From Nymphaea colorata (taxonomy: Eukaryota > Streptophyta > Magnoliopsida > Nymphaeales > Nymphaeaceae), in contig NC_045140.1 of assembly GCF_008831285.2 (NCBI RefSeq), positions 18,288,370-18,352,369 on the forward strand: DNA of 64,000 nt, given 5' to 3'. The first letter of the stretch is position 1. Each line of letters opens with the position of its first letter. A model generated the notes under the pieces. It did no database searches, was not told where the DNA came from, and was given only the letters and a program-made list of their open reading frames with translations. Of the stretch, positions 46,934 to 56,859 are shown piece by piece. Position numbers and translations under genes: made by a program.

Positions 46934-49900
46934 AAGCGGACACTGATTTGTTTAGTTGTTTCTGTTGTTGTTGTTGTATATATGCATAGAAAAGGTGAAG
47001 GAAATAGCATTCTTTTTCCCAGTCCTTAGGACCAATTTCGGGGACATGTTTTTGTTTATTTATATAGAAAGTTCACCTCATCAGCACAAAAAAGCAAACA
47101 CTCTCTCAAAGTTTTCTTACACTTTTAGAAAATGGCTCGGCTCGAAATATGCACCGGTTCCCTTGTTTGACTGGTTCTTCTCTATGGAGATAAAGAAAAA
47201 TACTTGGGGCCTCAAATTTTCGGATTTTCGAGATCTATATATCTCTCCATTTGACTTTCACACAGGTGGCTGAGAATTCTCCATTATTTTAATGCAAAAT
47301 TTAACAATTCAACATGTTCGTGAGATGTTCCTGAGAGGATGGTAGGCTGTCAGTTCCTGTTTTCATATTGAAGCATCAATTTTCTGTATTGCAAACAAGA
47401 AGTTCCTCTTGCGCCTGGCAGCTTTCAAAAGCTATGTTGTTTTCACAAATTCTACTATATGAATGGATAGAAAATTTGTAGGTTAAAAAAAATATGTTGA
47501 TGTTTCAGAAGTCGACCGTCTTGGGCCTATAAGACGCAATTTAGATGACAATTTTTTTGTATATTTTTTCTTCTCGTATTGTCATGTATTACCCATCAAT
47601 CCTTATATACAATTAAATTCGTCGAATAAAAGATAAGAAGCTGGAAGATAAAGATAGGAGCATAATTCAAGGAGTTGTACAGAATTCTTAAATATGTCTA
47701 AGTCCTCAAGTATGCCTCTCAACGTTTTAACTTATTTTAATGGATCTGAGAATACACTTAGACGCATAACATATATATACATATAACAAGAATAAGAACG
47801 TAAAACATAACAAGGATAAAAAATCATGAAATTCGAAATTTCTATATTATGATTTTTACGCCAGAAAGTTAAAGCCGTCAATTTTGAAAGAAAAAATGAT
47901 TGGTTTTCAGGTCTTCTAGATCATTGTTCTTTTACCTCGTAAATTCATAAATTTTGGATCTAACCACATATTTGGATTTAATTTTGAAAATTGTATATGT
48001 ATTGATGGCTGATCATATGAACCTTGAGAGTGAACATGAGCGCATTTTGATTTCATAATTTCGAACGGCTAGAAGCCGCACAAGAAGAACAACACAGAGT
48101 CAATGGACTACTTGTACTGAGAATTGAGAATTCCTCCAATAATTCTCTCAAACTGAGGTTTCTTCGTTATCACGAAACAAGACTTCATCATCCTGGGCAA
48201 ATGTACTCCATTTTCAGGGTAGGGCCAAACGCGAGCATCTAGATTTTCACCAACCGTGCATCATCATCTTCATCAGGCTTCTGTAGTTGCTAAAATTGCA
48301 ACAAGTCTTCAACTACTGACGGAGCAAAATGGGAAGGTAGCTCCCTGGCAATCATACCAGAACAAAAGGCGGATATGGATTAAATAAATAAATAATTTAA
48401 ACTTGACTCACAGTAAGTAAAGGGAAGCAGTCAAACTCCAATTCAACCGCCCCTTTTTGCTTAGTCTAGAAAAGACCCTGGTTTTGGATCTAATACCAAT
48501 TTGTACCAGGGATCTGACGCCCTTATACAGATCTAGTTTGATTTTCGTGGGTATTATGCAACTGAAATGATGAGGTGTGATACCTTGAAAGACACCTGCT
48601 ACCATCACTGATGCCACACAGTTGAGAACCCCAAACATCAGCAGTGGTAATGCCTTTTAAAAATTTGAAAAAACAACAATATTGGCCTCACCCACCCAGT
48701 AGAGAAATTCGAATTCCCTGTCCCTTTAACTTGCTGATTCCGACGTTACCAAACCCTTCGATCATAAAGATTAGCGAAATTTCCTCAGATTTTTAGAGGT
48801 CTGTAATGCTCTTCTCTCGTATACAAGGACAATTAGATATCCCATGTTCAACGCCTACGTCACGGTGAACTTTCTTATTGGTTTTAAAAGTGCCATTTGG
48901 ATCCCTAACGTGCCGATAATTAGTTCTCTTCTTTTCTTTCATCGCAAGTAGATTTTGGAAGAAAACACTTGGCATCAACGGGGAACACAATCAAGTTTTG
49001 ATACTGTTGAAAACTCGTATAACCTTTCTGAGATATGAATCAAAACCATCCTTTCGTCAATCTAACCTGCCTTTGTCAACAACCCAAGTTGATTTTTTTT
49101 TTTTAAATGTAATTTTTAATGAAGTAAAAGTCTTAGTAAAGCTCCAAGAAGAAAGAAATAAAGTACCGGCCGTAATCCTCACTCAGAGAATTAGGGCACT
49201 AGTGACATCATCTGAATTGGGCACAGTTATCTTCTCGTGGATTCCATTAATATCTAACCTCTCTCTACTTGCAGCATACTGTCAACGTCATCCACTAGTA
49301 GAAACTGGTTAATGATCAGACATATCTCCAACGAAAGTTACAATATCTGCCTAAGTACTTCTCAACCACTTCTTTCATCTAGAATTGTTGGCACAGATCA
49401 TGTGGTTGGACTTTTCATTCAACCATAATTCTGTAAGTGGCCTTATTAATGATATGGTAACTTTATGTAAAGGATTATCTTATTGGCATTTATATTCCAA
49501 TTATTGCTATATTAAAGGTACTGAAAGTAGATAAAAATGTCATCAATAGCCATGTTGATTGTTTTTAACCTTATTAGTCCATGTGTGATGGCCTCACTAT
49601 TGCTGAAAAATTGAGCATAACACATATGAGAGAGATTCTCATCATCCCCGTAAGGCCTGTGCCTATTGAGGAGAGTCATCGATTCAGGAGATCAAATGGA
49701 AATTCTGCAACCACATTAATTTCTAGCATAAGATAATTCCAGCATTGATTATGGACCCACTGCCACGCTTATCGTGTGATGTGGATCTCAGCTGCACACG
49801 AACTATGACATCTATCCCGCATACTGGTGGGATAGAGCCCAAGTTCTTAAGTTTAATGTGAAACAGGTGATGGTGTGAAGGAATGGCAGGGGAGGAGTCA

Positions 49901-50625
49901 ATGCCGGGACAGGTCTCTGATTCATGTTCAACCACGTGCTTGACTTACTATCCGAACAGTTTTTATATGCCGTGTTGTTCTTGCATGTTGTTTAAAAGTT
50001 GTTATGATCAGTATAAAAACCATATGATTCTGCCTGTCGATAGGGATCCTGTAGCTGAAGCGACAGACATGGTACACCTGGGACACTTTCACTCTTGTAT
50101 CAAAAGAACTAAATATATTTGACATGACATGGTGGCTTTTCGCAAGTGCAACCTTTTGTTCCCTCCGTCTTGAAAGTTTTACATGGTGTTGATGGTTGAA
50201 TATTGAAGCACACTGCACTGCTGTCCACTCCACTGTTGGAATAAGAATTAAGATTGGTTTTATCACTTGTAATTGTCAAGGTTTGTTTCAAACTTCCTTC
50301 TTCAGCTACCTGCCGTGCTCCAGCAACAAGAAAACCAAATCCTTGCAGCGTGCTTACAGTTTCTCATCCATAATATAAACCCCGGTTTGGTGAATTTCAG
50401 ACTGTTGGTTCCCAGCTGCCAGATCATTGGCCAAATTAATGGTACATAAATACACCATTCTACCCGAAAAATGATCTCATCGTTTCCTTTTCATTTTTCC
50501 AAATAAGACTGCTTCTCAGTTGCCTAACATGGAAGATGATGCATAACAGTAGCTGGTGGGCTTTTTGGAGCTACCTAGTCATCGAAATACATGCTTGAGT
50601 TTAGAGTTCACCGACTTCCACCATA
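46934..50625. other. Spacer without recognised gene
   Basis: AT-rich. It includes the 3' UTR of the GPI-type metalloproteinase and low-complexity A/T tracts. Open frames at 48408-48638 (-), 48998-49312 (+), 49723-49935 (-) and 49883-50122 (+) show no domain I can recognise. Confidence 0.4.
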
Positions 50626-50935
50626 TCAATCTGGCTCTCCCATATCAAAAGGTTGCTTGGAGTGGGCTTCCTCCTCCAAACTGACCCCGCTGCCCGACTC
50701 TTCTGCAGAATCTGCCTTCTTCTGGATGTTGGCATCCTCCATGCTCCTGCAAATCGTGCAGGGAACAGAAACTGCAGCCGGAAGGGTTACGACTTCAGAC
50801 AGCCAGAGCACGGTTCATCCAGTGGTCTGTGAATCTTGTCTCAGGCTCAACAGCTTTCTTTTGATGTGTGTGTTCCAACAGTTCATGATCTCATTCTGTT
50901 CTTCTTGGCAACCTTCCTGCTCTATATGACCACCC
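50626..50935 (-). pseudogene. R2R3-MYB third-exon relic
   Basis: The minus strand has a preserved acceptor (pyrimidine tract, then TTTAG) followed by codons reading WSYRAGRLPRRTE, then in a shifted frame NEIMNCWNTHIKRKLL. Together these are the last helix of the R3 repeat (family form: WS.IA..LPGRTDNEIKNYWNTHIKK.L). The intron position directly before the Trp is the usual second-intron site of plant R2R3-MYB genes. A frameshift lies within the motif and a stop (TGA) follows soon after QTTG. The region downstream to 50626 stays open in another frame (62 codons, Ser/Glu-rich). No R1, R2 or early R3 exon is found upstream, so this is a stranded fragment and not a gene. Confidence 0.72.
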
Positions 50936-52637
50936 TAAAGAGAAAGATAAACAACAACAATAATGAGAAACAGTAAGCCAAGAAGACCTGCTTTTGTTTA
51001 TTCAAATAGTTGGTGAATTTTGTATGCTTTAAGGCCAACTGCCCTAAATTTCTAATGATGCTATACTTTGGGCACAAGTAGAGGGGATCACACTAAAGTT
51101 AATTAACCCTGTACCAGTGGAGTCACCACTAGATTCTTGTTTGGTTTTCGCTTCTAAAAGTCAAAACAGAAAAAAACAGATCACCATCATGTATCTTTTT
51201 TCATGTATAACAAGTAGCAAACTTTTTGGCCAATAGGGGCATCACATGTTCCAATGTGTTTCTCAAGAAAGGCTTAAAGAACACAATGAACAGGCGAGAA
51301 TGGAGCTATATCCAGCACATCACAAGAAACTGAAAAAATATCTCTAGAAAGGCTCCACAACCCGATGGGACAAACGAGAACACAGCAAGTATTTAGCATA
51401 GCAAAGAAACTGAAATAATGTATACCCTAAACTAAAAGTAGATGATTATGCACAAGATGAACAAGTAGCCAATGAAATCTTGAGCATGTGCCTAATGGTT
51501 GTTGGGCATTGCGTTTTTTTATGGTAAAGAAGGAAGAGTTATGATGGGGTTTAATGCAGTCTATTTTCTCTCAAATGTCTTATCTACACATTCTAGGACA
51601 CTATAACTAGTAGAAACATTGTGTAATAAGCTGTGATAAAGTCATGTGGGTTGCAGTCGTGAACCAAAGCAAGTTATTTGAGGAGAAATCAAGTTCAGTG
51701 ATTGACTCATCATTAAATCCATGCTTATTTTTGGTAACCATTGCACAACTCCATGTGAGGGTCAGCCTCAGTTATGATGACACAGCATATCAAAAAAGAA
51801 ACGTTCACAAGTAATGCTCTAATAACAAGTGAAGAAGATAACAACCTAAGAGGAAAAGATACGTAGTACAGTTTTCATATGCTTGCTTACCACTTGTGAA
51901 TCTGTGATATCGATGGTTATTTCTGAACACTTAATATTTACGTTTGGCATTGCAAACGGAATTTTGTTCAAGCACATAGGATTCTCAGCATCAGCCAGTA
52001 TCCAGCAGAATGGCCCGAATCAATCATGAAAAACTAATTGAAAAGATAAATATTAGTTTGTTACTTTATTTTCTTAAACCATGGGCACATAGAGCCCCAT
52101 ATTGGCCAATATACAGAAAGGGCCAGATCAACAACATATAGAGAACTATGTCACAGATTCTCATAATTGTGGCAATGGATTGAGGTGCAGAAAATATCGT
52201 TTTTAGGAATTTCTTCAAATACAAAATAGTTTTCGTCATTATCTTACTAAAATATCAGTTGTATTTGAACGTCATTTTATCAGCCCTTGGGTCTCAAATT
52301 GATAACATTGCTACCGTGCAAGTTTCTTCATGCAGAAAAAGCGAATTCAAAATCCAAAGAAAATGTTGCTTTAGAGTTGAGGAATAGTATTATAGTTCTC
52401 AGTCTTCTGATACAAAATTCCCTAGACTCTATTTTTCAATATTATGTGTTTGCAGTAGTTGTCAAATTCATGGATGAAATTAAAATGGAATATAAATCCT
52501 TTTTTTCTGCAATAAATCTTAAAGCCTTCTTCTCCAACATAATACAGCCACAGTGCCACTGCAAAGACAGCAGGATAGGCCTCAGACAATCCTAGAAAAG
52601 GATTCGAAGCTTACAGAAGTATATAGAGCAAATTGTT
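50936..52637. other. Spacer without recognised gene
   Basis: AT-rich. Searched by eye for the missing MYB exons on the minus strand; none seen. A frame at 52287-52595 (+) has no recognisable domain. Confidence 0.4.
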
Positions 52638-52739
52638 TATTACGGCATTTCACCTGCGACGGTGGAATGTCATAATCAACTGACCATTTATCATCAGTTG
52701 ACTATGACATTCCACCATCGCAGGTGGAATGCCATAATA
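52638..52739. repeat. 102-bp near-perfect hairpin (45-bp arms, 12-nt loop)
   Basis: The left arm 52638-52682 and right arm 52695-52739 are reverse complements apart from four positions. The arm core is CACCTGCGACGGTGGAATGT. In a minus-strand transcript three of the four mismatches become G:U pairs; in a plus-strand transcript only one does. It could be a small palindromic MITE or a young hairpin RNA locus. No TATA box or host gene was seen next to it. Confidence 0.8.
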
Positions 52740-54382
52740 CCTAAGTTGCCCCCAAGTATATACTCAAAATTTTCAAAACTTTCAAATGTCATCATTGGCC
52801 AAAAGAAAGGGAGAAAAGGTGGGGAAGTGTGAACCAACAATAGGTGAGATTAAATTAAGGAGAACCAAGAAGACTAGGCAAGGGAAGGATCCTGAAACCT
52901 GAAACTGGTTTCTTGAGGAACCTTACCTAGACAGACTTAGATAATGAGAACTTAGTTCTCACTCATGCACTGATGCGCATAATTAAAACTCAAACACTAA
53001 AATTTCTCTCACAAAATTCTCAGGAAACGCTGGCAATATCCTAAGAGCCCTTCCAACATGACCCAAGCCCTTTAAACCCGACACTTATTGTTTTCAAAAG
53101 AAAGAACTGCAGTGCTCTAAGAAATAATATAAGCAACAAGAGTCACCAACTGCGTTCTTGGCTCTATTAGAATGCACCCAAAAACATGGATACAGAGAAT
53201 CTTATAAACCAGAAAGAAAGACGACATTGTGCTACCAACATCTACTTTTCCTCGTTTCTTACTGAATCCTAGGAAATAAGCAAATTGAGCAAATTGGTGG
53301 TTAACAAAAACACTTCTTTAGGTCTTTCACCATGCCGAAACTATGAGAAAGATCTACAAACAATGCAAGTGAAAATCAACTATACAAGAGTGTCAGAGAG
53401 AAAAAAGATCAGCAAGCATATAGCTCAGACAGGGATAACTGTTTCTTTTTTATATTCTCATCATTCACACTCCGATTTGCAGTGTTCTCACCAAAAAAAA
53501 AAAGAAACCTAAACTTATCATAAAAGTATGTGAACCTAAGAGAAACAAATAAAACAACAAAAATAATTTAATCACATTAAGGAAGAAAAGCCCATGAATC
53601 CGCTTCCCAAAACCGGACTTTGGAAAGCAAATCAAGCCCCACTTCCTAATTGTCAGAAATAAGCAAAAGCACTTGCAAAATCTAAAAGCAATAACAGTTT
53701 TCACTAGAAAGGGGAGGAAAAGGAGATTGGAGAGGATAGAGACATCCTATCTTCCTATTAGATCGAACACGTTATATTATACCCAACGTTCGTCGGGTAT
53801 ATTCTAGAAGATACCATCATCTGCCTCGCATCAAACTAACAAAAAAGAAAAATGATAAGCAAATAGCGGGTCGGTAAACCACCAAGAATGGAGACGAGGT
53901 GAGGTGAGGTGAGGTGAGGCGGGCGTGCACCTTACACACAGACAGAGAGGGCGACAGATAGAAAGAGGAAGAGAAAGAGACTGGGAGACGAGGCCAAGAA
54001 AGGGACATAAATAAGCTAAGGTTATGATTAGTGATGTTAAAAGTAGCCGACCTGTCCTCAAAAAAGAGGCCTTAAAAGACAATCAAAATCTAGCATCAAC
54101 CACCAGCATTTGACTGCCCTACAGGGTTTATGACGTCGTGAGAAGCAGCATTGCTGGGAGCAACTCCAAGATGCTTTCTCCTGACTCTGAACCGCCACCG
54201 GAAGCTCCACCGGTATGCCACTACATGCTTTAAGGGTCTTCGGCAGCTTCACGGTTTAGACTGCTGACGTGATGAAAGAAGTAGGAAGGAAGATGAGGGC
54301 CTTCTTCGGCCCAAAGGCTTTGACAAGGCAGAGGGAGAAGAAGAAGGGAAAGGCCTTCCTCGAATGATAAAAGGCGGTACTG
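52740..54382. other. Spacer with microsatellite, downstream of a telo-box-like promoter on the minus strand
   Basis: Contains a short inverted repeat around 53773-53797 (TATACCCAACG ... CGTCGGGTATA), a GAGGT pentamer run at 53896-53920, and GA-rich tracts to 53980. Minus-strand frames at 53831-54082 and 54058-54252 lack recognisable domains. A non-coding transcript or a 5' UTR is possible but unsupported. Confidence 0.35.
53896..53920. repeat. (GAGGT)n microsatellite
   Basis: About five copies of the pentamer GAGGT. Confidence 0.9.
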
Positions 54383-54391
54383 AAACCCTAA
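54383..54391 (-). promoter_or_regulatory. Telo-box-like motif
   Basis: The minus strand reads TTAGGGTTT, followed by a long pyrimidine-rich stretch with CCTTTCCCTTCTTCTTCTCC at about 54340. This pairing is typical of promoters and leaders of plant ribosomal and cell-cycle genes. No matching coding sequence was found downstream to 53800. Confidence 0.35.
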
Positions 54392-54616
54392 TTTGGAGTT
54401 ACGTGCCCGTGTTCAAGTTCAAATCCAGTATCTTATACATATCCAAATGCACCGATTCAAATTTGATCCAATGAGTTGTTGATCGATACTCAGCTTTTCC
54501 CGTATGAATCTATTTGATTAAAATTCAGATTTGGATAATGTAAAGTTGGAATTGTCGGAACAATCCGGTTTGGATCTTGAGGACAGCATGTAATGTCGAC
54601 CATTTAAACATTGCAT

Positions 54617-54800
54617 AGGGGCAGAACCAAAGGGGGCCGGCAGGTGACCTCGCTCCCCCTCAATTTTTTTTTTAAACTTACGTGTAAATTAAAAAAAACA
54701 TTTATCTTATATAAAATTTAAAAAAAAAATAATGTTTCAAATCCTGTCAAAATTTTGAAACTACAATTCATCTTCTCTCATGAAAATTCATTGCTCATTT
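54617..54800. repeat. A/T-rich transposon relic (copy 2)
   Basis: Starts AGGGGCAGAACCAAAGGGGG, similar to the end of the MITE at 36169. It continues through poly-T/poly-A stretches to AAAATTTTGAAACTACAATT, shared with 33785-33965. One end is not recognisable. Confidence 0.45.
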
Positions 54801-54839
54801 CCTGATATTGGATGCCTTTCATGTCAAAAGTAAGGATGT

Positions 54840-55260
54840 CAATATACTTGATTTGGAATAAACTTCCGACCGAATCGTTCAAAAAAAAAATCGGATATAT
54901 ATATGAGAAAACCATTATTATCTGGTTACGAAATTGGATCAGATTTAGATTTAAGAAATAACATTCGATCGGATTCAGATTTAAATATACACAAATATCC
55001 GATCAGATTCATATCAGGTTTATTTTTAAAGGTATATCATATACCTAATGTTCTTACATTTTGGAAATCGGTCAAGTTTGATTCAAAATTTAGATCAAAT
55101 TTGGATATGCATGTAAAAATAAGATTCAAATTGAATTCGAATTATGAAATCGGATTTTGGATTCAGATATTATTTTTTTATTTGTATTTGAATCTAAATT
55201 TGAATCCAAATATGTGAATATTTGAGATATGGTTGAGAATACATCCTATTCGAATATGAT
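54840..55260. repeat. Dispersed A/T-rich repeat (copy 3, longest)
   Basis: Dense in GGATTCAGATTTAAATA, TTGAATTCGAATTATG and TTTGAATCCAAATATG words. It overlaps a meaningless 104-codon frame at 54903-55217 that arises from the repeat's low complexity. Related to 31500 and 45010. Confidence 0.5.
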
Positions 55261-55989
55261 CCGTTGTATCTCTACGTCAAGCTCAACCCGGTCATCTCTA
55301 AATTGACTTGTATCATAATCTAAGATTTGTTTCACTGAGTTGATCTAGGGGAAAATGAATCGATTCACAGCGTACTAGCGTCGGAAATTTATGTACTAAA
55401 GATCACCGCAGAATTTCACTTGGTTGAACACATCAAATTTATAAGTCACAATTTGATATTTTATATAGTTGCATGCAATGTTGCTGCAAATTTGGCATAA
55501 GGTCTTCTCTCATTAAAGGACCAATTAATAGATTCTAAGGTTAATCCTGTTTGAGAAAAATTATCAGAACTGGCACCTCGAGATTCTTTACTCATCGCTT
55601 GAGAAGATTTAGTTCATCACTCTACGACGAGCTTTGTTTCTGTAGCTTCCAACCTACATGAAATATCAAATATAATTTAAACCTCTCTTACGAATTTTAA
55701 CAGAGAAATCCACACGTCCTAAGATCACGGTTAGTGCGAGGCCAGATGATTTCTTCTTTAAATCCTAAATTTATATATTTATAATGTGGAACCCAAGATA
55801 ATGATTTCGGCTAGCATTGTGAGAGAACTCAATATTTCGCTCCAGGAGAAGGTGCGCTTGGGCAAGCAAACCAGGTTGTTTGGAAAAATAATCATCAAAC
55901 TTGTGTTGGGGTGGGAGACATCCTCAGTCACTTTAGGGGATCTGGTGAGGAAAAGAACATGAAAAGGTATATTTGGTGAGGAAAAGCCA
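55261..55989. other. Spacer, possibly the eroded upstream part of the LINE relic
   Basis: 55800-55960 can be read with gaps as coding-like sequence preceding the LINE zinc-finger region, but nothing firm can be assigned. Confidence 0.3.
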
Positions 55990-56190
55990 TGTCCAATGCA
56001 TGCTGGTTCAACTTTCTTGTGAACGAGGGAAGACTGCCCACTTTAAACAAGATCAAGAAGCAATGAATTCAACTTGCTAACTGCTGCTTTTTTTGCTGGA
56101 AGAAAGGAATGAACATATTATTCTTCATTGCAAGGTAGTTCGACAAAATTTGGGAGGAGATCTTGGTCAAGTTTGGCATCATCTATTCTC
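55990..56190 (+). mobile_element. LINE relic (zf-RVT region at the 3' end of ORF2)
   Basis: The conceptual reading FNFLVNEGRLPTLNKIKKQ, then a stop, then IQLANCCFFCWKERNEHIIL and HCKVVRQ, matches the layout of the zinc-binding domain after plant LINE reverse transcriptases (W..L.GRLPT.D.L..., then C..C....E...H..LHC......W). There is a stop after KIKKQ, and a frame change after VVRQ is needed to reach IWEEILVKFG. No reverse-transcriptase core or poly-A tail was identified. An old fragment. Confidence 0.6.
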
Positions 56191-56313
56191 CCACAGGAAG
56201 CTTCAGATGTGGATGCAAAAGAAGGTGCATGGCGGGTGGAGAAGGGGAGAAGGGTGTGTTAGAGAATCACCTTTCTTGTTGTATGCTAGTGAATCTGGTA
56301 GCATCGAAACAAG

Positions 56314-56859
56314 ATGACTTGTGAAAAAAAAAAAACTAGTGCAGCTACATACATTAAAGAAGACATTTGGTCTACATGCGTGGACACGGTTTTGGGTATC
56401 AAATGGCTTAAAGAGATAGAAGGCTTGGTGCACATTTGGGCTATTTCTAACTTAATGTCCTCTAACAGGCATATAGAACATCATTATATGTTCTTCTTTG
56501 AGGTCATGCAGGTTGTAATAGCAGAGCAATCGAGGGTTGTAGGTAACTCTTATTTTAGTGATGGAGCCAATGGTATGTTGATTTTGTTGACTTCAAGGGG
56601 CAGGGTGCTAATAGGCGAGTTGGAGGTGTTTGAAAAGATGTTCAGATATCATAAGGAATATGATGGTTTCATATCCATATGCACCAGGATGGAAGCCCTT
56701 AGTCGGAGGATACGACAACATTATGAATGTAAAAAACTATGGCCGGAGTTCTACAGGCTGGTTAAAGATTTTCATCACAATGTTAAAGTTGAAAAAAGGT
56801 ATCCTACAGCTAATTCGGTTACTTCATCACCTCTCACATCAAGCAATGGAGGGACGTAA
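56314..56859 (+). CDS. Unrecognised 181-codon ORF downstream of the LINE relic
   Basis: ATG-initiated open frame, MTCEKKKTSAATYIKEDIWS to TANSVTSSPLTSSNGGT. I recognise no domain. It looks soluble, with mixed alpha/beta composition and no signal peptide. A poly-A-signal-like AATAAA lies at about 57006, with a GT-rich stretch before it. The length is more than expected by chance in such AT-rich DNA, but no promoter or intron is visible. It directly follows a LINE fragment, so it may be element-derived or an orphan gene fragment. Confidence that it is a true gene is low. Confidence 0.3.
   Translation: MTCEKKKTSAATYIKEDIWSTCVDTVLGIKWLKEIEGLVHIWAISNLMSSNRHIEHHYMFFFEVMQVVIAEQSRVVGNSYFSDGANGMLILLTSRGRVLIGELEVFEKMFRYHKEYDGFISICTRMEALSRRIRQHYECKKLWPEFYRLVKDFHHNVKVEKRYPTANSVTSSPLTSSNGGT

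Noticed and set aside
54903-55217. 104-codon frame
   Set aside because: It lies wholly within the A/T-rich GGATTC-type repeat and has repeat-derived Asn/Asp/Ser composition.
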